DNA of 64,000 nt from Angustibacter sp049994355 (GTDB lineage Bacteria; Actinomycetota; Actinomycetes; Actinomycetales; Angustibacteraceae): the NCBI RefSeq assembly GCF_049994355.1, contig NZ_CP188257.1, positions 1,426,001 through 1,490,000 of the forward strand, read 5' to 3'. Position numbers and translations under genes: made by a program. Of this stretch, positions 42,423-50,291 are shown piece after piece (positions within the stretch are counted from its first letter, which is position 1; the number at the start of each line of letters is the position of its first letter). Under the pieces are notes generated by a model. That model had not been told where the DNA came from. It did not search any database and saw nothing but the letters and a program-made list of their open reading frames with translations.

Positions 42423-43693
42423 GCAGTCTGACGTTGATGGTGCTGGCCAAGGCACCGGTGCCCGGTCTGGTCAAGACGAGGCTCACCCCGGAGTTGAGTG
42501 CGGTCGAGGCGGCGGAGGTGGCTGCGGCCGCGCTGGCCGACACGCTCTCCGTGGTCGCCGCCGCTCCGGCCCGCCGCCGGGTGCTGGTGCTCGACGGCGC
42601 GGCCGGGGCGTGGCTGCCCGAGGGGTTCGACGTCGTCCCGCAAGTCGGCGGCGGGCTCGACCGCCGGTTGGCCGGCGCCTTCGCGATGGTCGACGGGCCG
42701 GCGTTCCTGGTCGGCATGGACACCCCGCAGATCACCGCGGAGCTCCTGGACGTCGCCCTGACGGCCCCCGACGCCGCGATCGGGCTGTGCGAGGACGGAG
42801 GCTTCTGGGGCATTGGGATGGGACGACCGCTGCCCGCAGTGTTCCTCGGGGTGCCGATGAGCACCGACCAGACCGGACGCCGACAGCGCGCCCGGCTGGT
42901 CGAGGCCGGGCTCCGCGTGCAGGACCTGAGGGTGCTGCGCGACGTCGACACGATGGACGACGCCCGGCACGTGGCGTCGCTCGTGCCCGCCTCGCGGTTC
43001 TCCGAAGTCCTGGCCCGACTGCCCGGTCCGCGGATCGGCTTCCCGGTCGAGCACCTGTACGACGAGGTCGTGCGCGCGCGGCAGACGCTGCGGCTCGTCG
43101 CCCTGAACGGGCAGGCGCCACCCTTCGACATCGCTCGCTGGACAGGCGAGGCCGACGCCGTCGACCTCGACCTTCTGCACCGGTGCGAAGGGGTCGTCCT
43201 GGACGTCGGGTGCGGACCGGGGCGGATGGCTGCCGCGATCACCGGGCTGGGCCGACCGGTGCTCGGCGTCGACATCGCGGGCACGTCGGTGGACCGCACC
43301 GCAGCTGCTGGCGCGCTGGCGCTGCGGCGCTCGGTGTTCGACCGGCTGCCCGGGGAAGGGCGCTGGGACACGGTGCTTCTCGCGGACGGAAACCTCGGGA
43401 TCGGTGCCGACCCGGACCGGCTCCTGTGCCGCGTTCGCGAGCTGCTGCGGCCGGGCGGCCTGCTCCTCGTCGAGCCCGAGCCGGACGAGGTGGACGAGCG
43501 CGTGCACCTGTGCCTGCAGACCGCCGACGGCGCCGTGGCCAGCGACAGCTTCGAGTGGGCGCGGGTCGGCGTTTCGGCCGCGGTGAACCGGGCCGAACGA
43601 CTGGGGTTCAGTCTCGAGGAGCGTTGGGAAGCCTCGGGTCGGACGTTCCTGGCCCTTCGGCTGGTGGCTGATCCCGGGCCGTCCGCGATCTGA
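42419..43693 (+). CDS. Fusion of a DUF2064 (TIGR04282-type) glycosyltransferase-like domain with a class I SAM methyltransferase
   Basis: The protein has 424 residues. Residues 1-205 are the DUF2064 domain: LMVLAKAPVPGLVKTRLTPE (nucleotide-sugar binding P-x-P-G-x-x-K-T-R-L), FLVGMDTPQITAELL and IGLCEDGGFWGIGM. Residues 230-424 form a Rossmann methyltransferase: VVLDVGCGPGRMAAAI (motif I), DIAG, and LRPGGLLLVEPEPDE. In many genomes these are separate neighbours; here they are one protein, so they probably act on the same product. It overlaps the convergent gene at 43608 by 86 bp, which may regulate through antisense transcription. Confidence 0.88.
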   Translation: MSSLTLMVLAKAPVPGLVKTRLTPELSAVEAAEVAAAALADTLSVVAAAPARRRVLVLDGAAGAWLPEGFDVVPQVGGGLDRRLAGAFAMVDGPAFLVGMDTPQITAELLDVALTAPDAAIGLCEDGGFWGIGMGRPLPAVFLGVPMSTDQTGRRQRARLVEAGLRVQDLRVLRDVDTMDDARHVASLVPASRFSEVLARLPGPRIGFPVEHLYDEVVRARQTLRLVALNGQAPPFDIARWTGEADAVDLDLLHRCEGVVLDVGCGPGRMAAAITGLGRPVLGVDIAGTSVDRTAAAGALALRRSVFDRLPGEGRWDTVLLADGNLGIGADPDRLLCRVRELLRPGGLLLVEPEPDEVDERVHLCLQTADGAVASDSFEWARVGVSAAVNRAERLGFSLEERWEASGRTFLALRLVADPGPSAI

Positions 43694-44087
43694 CGAAGGC
43701 GCCCAGGACCACCACCAAGCACAGCACGGCCGTCACCAGGAGGACGTTGCGCCGGTAGTCCAGCGGGTCGACGGACGGGTTGCCCGTGGGGAGCTGGCCG
43801 AGCAACTGGCCGAGCCACAGCGGGGCGGACATGAGGACGACGGAGCCGCAGACGAGGAAGGCCACGGCGACCGAGGACCTGGCCTTGGCGGGCACGATCC
43901 TCGCGACCAACCAGCCCAGTGCGACGACGATCGGCGCCAGGACTAGGTCGTGAGCGATCAGCACCGCCGCGAGCCAGGTCGCCATGGGGACCGGCGGGGT
44001 GACGACCCCGCCGGAGAGCACCAGCCACGCGGCCCAGCCCATCGCCCCGATCCCGAGCGCGCCGAGCACCATCCGCCACCGACTCAT
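43608..44087 (-). CDS. Membrane protein coupled to the molybdopterin oxidoreductase
   Basis: The protein has 159 residues from ATG 44087, which overlaps the upstream stop (ATGA). Four hydrophobic helices: VLGALGIGAMGWAAWLVLSG, WLAAVLIAHDLVLAPIVVAL, a third near VAVAFLVCGSVVLMS and a fourth NVLLVTAVLCLVVVLGAFV; His in the second could coordinate haem. It is likely a partner of the membrane redox enzyme. The last 86 bp overlap the convergent methyltransferase fusion. Confidence 0.75.
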   Translation of the reverse strand: MSRWRMVLGALGIGAMGWAAWLVLSGGVVTPPVPMATWLAAVLIAHDLVLAPIVVALGWLVARIVPAKARSSVAVAFLVCGSVVLMSAPLWLGQLLGQLPTGNPSVDPLDYRRNVLLVTAVLCLVVVLGAFVRSRTARDQPPAEGPGTSDPRLPNAPRD

Positions 44088-45214
44088 GCCGCCTCGATCC
44101 GGGCCAGCCACTTGGTCTGCAGCACGCCCGGCCGGTTCGGCGCGACGAGCCGGAGCGGGTATCCGTGGTCCAGTCCGAGGTCGGACCCGTTGAGCCGCAA
44201 CGCCAGCAGCGTGTCCGGGTGGTGGGCCTGAGCCGAGGTCAGGTCGGATGAACGGTAGATCCCGTGCGGTTCCAGTGAGCGGACCGTGGCGCCAGACCCC
44301 GACCGGACGCCGGCGAGCTCGAGCACGTCCCGCAGTCGTACGCCGCCCCACCGGCCGGTCGCGCTCCACCCCTCGACGCAGGCGATGGGCAGCGAGACCT
44401 CATGCTGCTCCATAGCCGCGAGCTCGACTCGACTGAGCTGCAACGGGTTCGGGCCGTCGACCACCAGCCGCCAGGAGTCGGCGGCCGCCAGGTCGCGGAC
44501 GCGCGCGGCGGTCGCGGTGCGGTTGACCGGCAGACCCTGCGGTCCGATGTCGGGCCGGCGTGGGGCGAGCAGGGCCAGACGTCCGAGACCCGGCAGGGTC
44601 TGCCCGATGGTCACCAGGGTGACCGCCCCCACCGACGCCATGGTGGCGAGCAGCAGGCCGCGCCGAGTCAGCCCGTCGGGGTCGTCCGGCACGGTGCGGG
44701 GGTCGTCCAGCCCGGTGCGCAGAGCGCTCGCGATGACGTCGGCCTTCGCCGCCAGGTGCAGCAGGATCGACCCGACCAGGGCCCACGCGATGGCGTAGTG
44801 GGCGGCGGGGAAGAAGAAGCTCCATGGATACCACTGAACGGTGTTCAGGATGCCGGTGGTGACCTCGAACAGCATGCAGGACACCAGGACCGCGACCGAC
44901 AGGCGCTCGAGCCCATGCTTGAGGCCGCGTACCGGCGGCCACTGCAGCAGCAGCGGGTACACGCTGAACAGCTTGACGAGGACCAGCGGGACGCAGGCGA
45001 TGCCGAAGGCCACGTGCGCGCCCTGGGTGACCTGGTAGCCCCAGGCGGGGCTGGGTGGAAGCGGGAGCCACCCGACGGGGTGCTGGTGCAGGTGGCTGAT
45101 CATGCCGGTTACGAAGCAGACGCCGACCGAGATGCCGAGCATCCGGCCGACCCGCGCGGTGACCCGCGCATCTCGGCGCGGGCTCGACACCTGGGGTGGC
45201 TGCGGGATCCTCAC
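44084..45214 (-). CDS. Molybdopterin-dependent oxidoreductase fused to a cytochrome-b-like membrane domain
   Basis: The protein has 376 residues. The N-terminal 190 residues hold four or five helices with paired His (ISHLHQHP, GAHVAFGI, AHYAIAW, LLHLAAK), suggesting b-type haems. The C-terminal domain (about 240-376) is of the sulfite-oxidase fold: LPIACVEGWS with the molybdenum Cys (near residue 278), WGGVRLRDVLELAG, and LVAPNRPGVLQTKWL. It probably moves electrons between the quinone pool and a periplasmic-side substrate. No molybdopterin-synthesis genes are in the window. A shared CCGTAAGG-type repeat lies in its promoter. Confidence 0.88.
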   Translation of the reverse strand: MRIPQPPQVSSPRRDARVTARVGRMLGISVGVCFVTGMISHLHQHPVGWLPLPPSPAWGYQVTQGAHVAFGIACVPLVLVKLFSVYPLLLQWPPVRGLKHGLERLSVAVLVSCMLFEVTTGILNTVQWYPWSFFFPAAHYAIAWALVGSILLHLAAKADVIASALRTGLDDPRTVPDDPDGLTRRGLLLATMASVGAVTLVTIGQTLPGLGRLALLAPRRPDIGPQGLPVNRTATAARVRDLAAADSWRLVVDGPNPLQLSRVELAAMEQHEVSLPIACVEGWSATGRWGGVRLRDVLELAGVRSGSGATVRSLEPHGIYRSSDLTSAQAHHPDTLLALRLNGSDLGLDHGYPLRLVAPNRPGVLQTKWLARIEAA

Positions 45215-45260
45215 GTTTTCGACCGTAGGCAGGCCCGACGGTCCCGACGAGGGGTGCGGA

Positions 45261-45291
45261 CCTTACGGAATCGGGACGTCGGGCCTTGCGG
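45261..45291. promoter_or_regulatory. Candidate OmpR-regulator sites between divergent genes
   Basis: On the minus strand CCGCAAGG (45284-45291) and CCGTAAGG (45261-45268) recur with 23-bp spacing, about two turns. They lie 37 bp before the glycosyltransferase start at 45329 and 46 bp before the oxidoreductase start at 45214. Confidence 0.5.
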
Positions 45292-45328
45292 GCCTGTGCC
45301 CGCGACGCCCGGGTGTCAGGCTGGCCCG

Positions 45329-46717
45329 GTGCTTCGAAGCCGCCAAGTCCTGCTCGCCGTCGCCGGCGGGCTGACCGTCGGCGTGCTGCTGATCCTGGAG
45401 CAGCTCAGCAGCCGGCGCGCGCACGCGCTCGCCCCGCTCGCGTTCGTCGGCCTGATGTTCGTGGCGTATTCGTGCACGGCCGTCCAGCTGCAACGGGTGG
45501 CCGTGACCGCGAGCGTGCGGCTGTCCGTCGTCGGCGGGGCGCTGCTCCAGCTCGCGGCCCTGCGGGTGAGCCCGCTGAACGGTGACGACTACCTGCGCTA
45601 CGCCTGGGACGGTCGGGTGCAGGCGGCCGGGATCGATCCGTACCGCTACCCGCCCGGCGCCCCGCAGTTGGTGGGACTGCGGGACGCGTGGTTGTTCCCG
45701 GACGGGGTGACGCCTCGGCTCAACCACCCGACCGAGCGCACGATCTACCCGCCGGTCGCTCAGGCGTGGTTCTGGCTGATGCACGTGCTCACCGGTGGTC
45801 ATGGCCAGGGGCGCGGGCTGCAGGTCGGTGCCGCCTTCGTGGCGGTCGCGACGTCCGCGGCGATCGTGGTGGTGCTGCGCCGGGTCGGCGGCGACCCGCG
45901 TCGGGTGGCGTGGTGGGCGTGGTGCCCCACCGTGGTCATCGAGACCGGCGGGAACGGCCACGTCGACGTCCTCGCCTCGTTGCTCGTGGTGATCGCGCTG
46001 GGTCTGCTGGCCCGTCGGCACTGGGCCGGCGCCGGGGTCGTGCTCGGGCTCGCCGTGGCGACCAAGCTGCTACCCGCGCTCCTGGCGGTCACCGTGCCAC
46101 CGCGGCGCGCGGTCCGGGTCGGCGCAGCGGCTCTCGCCGCGGTGGTCCTGGTCTACCTGCCGCACGTGCTGGTGCTGGGGACCGGTGTCACCGGCTTCCT
46201 GGGCGGATATCTCGGCGAGGAGTCCCACCAGCAGTTCGACCTGCTCAAGCCTGTGCTGCCCGAGATCGCCGTGCGGCCCGTTGGTTGCGTCCTGCTCGCC
46301 GTGACCGCCCTGCTCGTCTGGCGTCAGACCGCCGTGGAGGACGACGCAGGACTGCCACCCCAGCCGTGGACGCACGGCGCGACCATGGTCGGGATCAGCT
46401 TCATCCTCCTCGAACCGCCCTACCCCTGGTACGCGCTCCTCCTCGTGCCGCTCGTGGCCCTCGGCGCTCGACCGGTGTGGTTGGTCGTGGCCGCGGCGAT
46501 GTACCTGGTCTACGCCGCCGCCCCGCTGGGCGACGCGTACTTCGGTACCCGGGTGCTCGGGTACGGGGTCGCCGCTGCGGTCGTCGCCGTTGACGCCCTG
46601 CACCGGCGCCGTCGAGCCGCGCCAGCCGACGCTGGACCCAGCGGTGACCATGGCGGACAAGACGCCGGCGACTCCACGAGACCGAAGACGTCAAGGTCGT
46701 ACAAGCCCACGGGGTAA
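45329..46717 (+). CDS. Polytopic GT-C glycosyltransferase (GT87/mannosyltransferase-like)
   Basis: The protein has 462 residues from GTG 45329. About eleven hydrophobic helices. The extracytoplasmic loop between the early helices has DDYLRYAWDGRVQAAGIDPYRYPP, the acidic D-x-x-x-Y-x-x-D-G signature of GT-C mannosyltransferases, followed by TERTIYPPVAQAWFWL. Such enzymes use polyprenyl-phosphate sugars to build envelope lipids or polysaccharides. It fits with the GT2 and epimerase genes as an envelope-glycan set. Ends 68 bp before the CBS gene. Confidence 0.88.
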   Translation: MLRSRQVLLAVAGGLTVGVLLILEQLSSRRAHALAPLAFVGLMFVAYSCTAVQLQRVAVTASVRLSVVGGALLQLAALRVSPLNGDDYLRYAWDGRVQAAGIDPYRYPPGAPQLVGLRDAWLFPDGVTPRLNHPTERTIYPPVAQAWFWLMHVLTGGHGQGRGLQVGAAFVAVATSAAIVVVLRRVGGDPRRVAWWAWCPTVVIETGGNGHVDVLASLLVVIALGLLARRHWAGAGVVLGLAVATKLLPALLAVTVPPRRAVRVGAAALAAVVLVYLPHVLVLGTGVTGFLGGYLGEESHQQFDLLKPVLPEIAVRPVGCVLLAVTALLVWRQTAVEDDAGLPPQPWTHGATMVGISFILLEPPYPWYALLLVPLVALGARPVWLVVAAAMYLVYAAAPLGDAYFGTRVLGYGVAAAVVAVDALHRRRRAAPADAGPSGDHGGQDAGDSTRPKTSRSYKPTG

Positions 46718-46785
46718 CGTGTCTCCCGGTGCGCCGGGAAGTCTGGTCGGCAACGGAATCATCCTGCCCCAGACCAGGAGTTCAG

Positions 46786-47244
46786 ATGCGTGCCAGAGAT
46801 CTTGCCGAGCCCTTTCCGATCGTCTCGCTGGACGACGACGCCATGACGGCGGCGCGGACCATGGCGCGGCAACGGCTGCCGGGGCTGATCGTCTGCGACG
46901 CACAGGGCCGGCCGTACACGATCCTGCCCGGCTCGCAGGTGCTGAGGTTCCTGATCCCGCGGTACATCCAGGACGACCCGGGTCTGGCCGGCGCCTTCGA
47001 CGAGAACGCGGCGGACGAGCTGTGCCGCAAGCTCGTCGCGAGCACGGTGCAGGACCTGCTGCCCCGCCCGCAGGACACCGACGAGCTGCCCGTCGTGGAC
47101 GCAGACGCGACCAGCCTCGAGGTCGCCGCGGTGATGGCCCGCATGCACAGCCCAGTCGTCGCGGTGGTCGACGACGAAGCCGAGCGGCACGTGGTCGGCG
47201 CGATCACGGTCAGCCGGCTGCTCGAGCACCTGCTGCCCTCGTGA
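46786..47244 (+). CDS. CBS-domain-pair protein
   Basis: The protein has 152 residues; AGGAG precedes the ATG at 46786. Two CBS motifs: PIVSLDDDAMTAARTMARQR with LPGLIVCDAQGRPYTILPGS, and LPVVDADATSLEVAAVMARM with HSPVVAVVDDE. The pair should bind an adenine nucleotide. Its stop overlaps the transporter start (GTGA), so it is likely a cytoplasmic nucleotide-responsive regulator of that transporter. Confidence 0.9.
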   Translation: MRARDLAEPFPIVSLDDDAMTAARTMARQRLPGLIVCDAQGRPYTILPGSQVLRFLIPRYIQDDPGLAGAFDENAADELCRKLVASTVQDLLPRPQDTDELPVVDADATSLEVAAVMARMHSPVVAVVDDEAERHVVGAITVSRLLEHLLPS

Positions 47245-48530
47245 CGGAGGTTCTGGTTGTCGCGGTGTTCGTCGCCGCCTACGTCCTGATCGCCACCGAA
47301 CGGATCCACCGCGTCGCCGCTGCGCTGGCCGGCGCGGCGGGCATGGTGCTCCTCGGGGTCGTCGACGCCCACGTCGCGTTCTACAGCGAGCGCACCGGCA
47401 TCGACTGGAACGTCATCTTCCTGCTGCTGGGCATGATGGTCATCGTCAGCGTGGTCAAGCAGACCGGTGTCTTCGACTACCTCGCGATCTGGGCCGCCAA
47501 GCGCACCCGCGGCCGGCCGTTCGCGACCATGGTCATGCTCGTGGTGATCACCGCCGTGGCATCGGCGTTGCTGGACAACGTCACCACGGTGCTCCTGATG
47601 GCCCCGGTCACGCTGCTGATCTGCGAACGCCTCGCCCTGCCGCCCGTGCCGTTCCTCATCGCCGAGGCGATGGCCTCGAACATCGGTGGCACCGCCACGC
47701 TGATCGGCGACCCGCCGAACATCATCATCGCCAGCCGCTCGGGACTGACCTTCAACGACTTCCTGGTCAACCTGGCGCCGATCATCGTCGTCCTGATGCT
47801 GGTGTTCATCGGGCTGTGCCGGGTGCTGTTCCGCTCGGCGTTCAGCTACGACGCCGAGCGGGTCGCCGCCCTGATGGCCCTGGACGAGCGGGAGGTCATC
47901 CGGGACCGACGGCTGCTGGTGCGCTGCGGGGTCGTCCTGGCCGCGGTGATGGTCGGCTTCGTCGCGCACTCCGCGCTGCACGTCGAACCCTCGCTCGTCG
48001 CGCTGCTCGGTGCCGGCGCCCTCGTCGCGCTGTCCAGGCTCGACCCGCCCCAGTTCCTGGAAGAGGTCGAGTGGGCGACCCTGGTCTTCTTCGCCGGGTT
48101 GTTCATCATGGTCGGCGCCCTCGTGCAGGTCGGCGTGATCGACCGTCTCGCCTCCGCCGTCACCGCGGCCGTCGGCGACCGGTACCTGCTCGCGTCGTCC
48201 GCCTTGCTGTGGGGATCGGCGGCCCTGTCCGGGATCGTGGACAACATCCCGTACGTCGCCACCATGGCTCCGCTCGTCCAGGACCTCGTGCAGGCCGGCG
48301 GCAACGCGCCGCCGGCCCGCGCCCTGTGGTGGGCACTGGCGCTGGGCGCCGACCTGGGCGGGAACGCCACGGCGGTGGGCGCCAGCGCGAACGTGGTCAT
48401 CATCGGCATCGCCGCCAAGAACGGCCACCCCATCTCGTTCTGGCGCTTCACCAAGGTCGGGCTCGTCGTCGCCGCAGTCACCATCGCGATCAGCTGGGTC
48501 TACCTCTGGCTGCGGTATTACGCCTGGTAA
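47241..48530 (+). CDS. ArsB/NhaD/CitT-superfamily ion transporter
   Basis: The protein has 429 residues from GTG 47241. About eleven helices in two inverted halves. Half 1 has VVITAVASALLDNVTTVLLM and AEAMASNIGGTATLIGDPPN; half 2 has LSGIVDNIPYVATM and GADLGGNATAVGASANVV. The paired D-N and G-N/G-x-x-x-x-P loops are the substrate sites of the ion transporter superfamily. It could move arsenite, Na+/H+, dicarboxylate or sulfate; no ars genes are nearby, so I do not name a substrate. The coupled CBS protein suggests regulation by cell energy state. Confidence 0.88.
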   Translation: MTEVLVVAVFVAAYVLIATERIHRVAAALAGAAGMVLLGVVDAHVAFYSERTGIDWNVIFLLLGMMVIVSVVKQTGVFDYLAIWAAKRTRGRPFATMVMLVVITAVASALLDNVTTVLLMAPVTLLICERLALPPVPFLIAEAMASNIGGTATLIGDPPNIIIASRSGLTFNDFLVNLAPIIVVLMLVFIGLCRVLFRSAFSYDAERVAALMALDEREVIRDRRLLVRCGVVLAAVMVGFVAHSALHVEPSLVALLGAGALVALSRLDPPQFLEEVEWATLVFFAGLFIMVGALVQVGVIDRLASAVTAAVGDRYLLASSALLWGSAALSGIVDNIPYVATMAPLVQDLVQAGGNAPPARALWWALALGADLGGNATAVGASANVVIIGIAAKNGHPISFWRFTKVGLVVAAVTIAISWVYLWLRYYAW

Positions 48531-48593
48531 CAGCCACGGCGTGCCGCCGTGAGCAAGCGCCCGCAGTTGGGCGTCAAGACCGCGGTGCGATCG

Positions 48594-49598
48594 TCAGCGC
48601 AATGACGCAACCTCGAACCGCGTGAGGTCGGTGCCGTTGAAGTCCGCGGTCCAGAGCTCATCGGCGTCGGCGTCGAGGACGAACGGGTTCGCGACCCCGG
48701 TCGGCCACACCCCCGTGAGGCGGTCGGTGGCGGCGTCCAGACGCACGACCCGCCCGTCCTTCAGTGGCACCCAGACCGCACCACCATCGGCATCGCCGTC
48801 CAACGGTGTGCCACCGACGGAGACCGTGCGCACCACCGCACGCGTGCCGGTGTCGATGTGAGTGACCGATCCGGCGGTGCCGTTCATCACCCACAGGTCG
48901 TCCCCGTCCGCCGCGGTCCAGCCGGCCCCCGGCGCGGTCGCGACCCGGTCGGTGACCTTCGACGCGCGGGGGTCGATGCGCGCCACCTCGGTCGTGCCCA
49001 GCCCGACCCACACGGCACCACCTGCGAACACGATGCCGACCGGGTTGCCCCCGGTTCGGACGACGGTGCGGCGGCCGGTCGTCGCATCGACGCGCGAGAC
49101 CGTGCCGTCCAGGTTGTCACTCACCCACGCCGCACCTGCCCCGAACGTCACGTCGTAGGGGGACGCGCCCACCTCGACGGTCGAGAGCACCCGCCCGGTT
49201 CTCTCGTCCACCCGGGTGAGCTCCGACGAACCGTAGTCCTCGACCCAGACCGATCCCGCACCCTGGGCAAGCCCGCACGGCTGCGAGCCGACCTCGACCG
49301 TCGTCCGCACGACGCCGGTGGCGCGGTCGACCGCGACCAGTGTGCCGTCGGCGTAGTTGCTCACCCAGACCGTCGAGGGGGTCACCAGCACCCCGCACGG
49401 CTTGCTGCCCACGTGAATCCGCTGTGCCGCAACGGTCGGCGAGGTCTGGGCGCCGGACGCGGTTGCCGGGCTGGGTCGGGGTCGCGCGGTGCTCGGCCCG
49501 TCGCCAGGGTTGCAGGATGTCGTCGTGGCCATCACTACAGCGGCGAGCAGGACCAGCGAAGACCGCCGGCCCGGACGTCGACGGGCTGCACTGGGCAT
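48594..49598 (-). CDS. Exported beta-propeller (YVTN/NHL-like) lipoprotein candidate
   Basis: The protein has 334 residues. N terminus: basic residues, hydrophobic segment LVLLAAVVMATTTSC, with a Cys at about residue 29 in an atypical lipobox. After a Pro/Ser/Thr linker come six or seven blades, each with a VWV or AWVS strand and D-x-x-T/G-x-V-x-R-V-D turn (for example TVWVSNYADGTLVAVDRATG). Such propellers are scaffolds or serum-Vgb-like lyases. The gene is divergent from marR with a palindrome in between, so it is probably the repressor's target. Confidence 0.82.
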   Translation of the reverse strand: MPSAARRRPGRRSSLVLLAAVVMATTTSCNPGDGPSTARPRPSPATASGAQTSPTVAAQRIHVGSKPCGVLVTPSTVWVSNYADGTLVAVDRATGVVRTTVEVGSQPCGLAQGAGSVWVEDYGSSELTRVDERTGRVLSTVEVGASPYDVTFGAGAAWVSDNLDGTVSRVDATTGRRTVVRTGGNPVGIVFAGGAVWVGLGTTEVARIDPRASKVTDRVATAPGAGWTAADGDDLWVMNGTAGSVTHIDTGTRAVVRTVSVGGTPLDGDADGGAVWVPLKDGRVVRLDAATDRLTGVWPTGVANPFVLDADADELWTADFNGTDLTRFEVASLR

Positions 49599-49609
49599 GG
49601 CTGCGAAGT

Positions 49610-49627
49610 TAGTTCATGTTGGAACTA
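49610..49627. promoter_or_regulatory. Candidate MarR operator
   Basis: TAGTTC-N6-GAACTA, a perfect inverted repeat 11 bp before the propeller start codon and 66 bp before the marR start. The A/T-rich, 18-bp size is normal for MarR dimers. Confidence 0.7.
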
Positions 49628-49693
49628 TCTGCCAGAGCCGACACCACATCGTGACCTCGTCCGCGCCGGTTCAGCTCGGCATAGGCTGCGGTC

Positions 49694-50185
49694 GTGGCAG
49701 GACGGTTGCAGTGGCGCGGGCCCTTCCTGCTCACGTACGCCCTCGACCAGCAGCTGGCTGAGCTCCTCGCGACCACCTTCGGGGACGCACCGCTGACGCC
49801 GGGGGAGTTTGCCGTGTACAGCGTGCTGCACGGCAGCGGGCCGACCACGCCGTCCGAGCTCGCCGCCGACCTCGGGCTGGGGCGCTCCACGATGTCGAAC
49901 TGGTTGCGACGCATGGAGGCTCGAGGCCACCTGCGACGTCGGCGGAACCCGGCGGACGGACGCTCGCAGCTGGTGCAGCTCACGGCCCAGGGAGCCCGGC
50001 TGACCGAGCAGTGCTTCCCGGCATTCTCCACGGCGATCGAGACGTTCCGCGAGGCTCTGGAGATCGACGAGCAGGCGCTGCTGGAGGTGCTCGAAGCGAT
50101 GAGCGCCGCGCTCGCCGTAGCCGTCGAGAAGCTACGAGACGGCGGTCAGCGTCGGCCAGCCTCCCTGAGCGCCAGGTATCCCTGA
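49694..50185 (+). CDS. MarR-family transcriptional regulator
   Basis: The protein has 163 residues from GTG. Winged-helix core: LTPGEFAVYSVLHGSGPTTP, SELAADLGLGRSTMSNWLRR, MEARGHLRRRRNPADGRS (wing) and VQLTAQGARL, then C-terminal dimerisation helices. TAGGCT a few bases upstream may be the -10 of a leaderless or near-leaderless transcript. It is likely autoregulated through the palindrome at 49610-49627. Confidence 0.92.
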   Translation: MAGRLQWRGPFLLTYALDQQLAELLATTFGDAPLTPGEFAVYSVLHGSGPTTPSELAADLGLGRSTMSNWLRRMEARGHLRRRRNPADGRSQLVQLTAQGARLTEQCFPAFSTAIETFREALEIDEQALLEVLEAMSAALAVAVEKLRDGGQRRPASLSARYP

Positions 50186-50291
50186 CGACATGGGCAGGCT
50201 GCCGAGCGAGCTCAGGCGGATACAGCATTCGATCACCAGCAAATAGCAAACGTTCTGGCCGAGAGCGGACGCATCTGTCGGTAGGGAAGCA

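Noticed and set aside
44402..45328. Upstream extension of the GT-C transferase gene
   Set aside because: It lies antisense to the molybdopterin oxidoreductase and has no membrane-protein character; GTG 45329 begins directly before the first helix.
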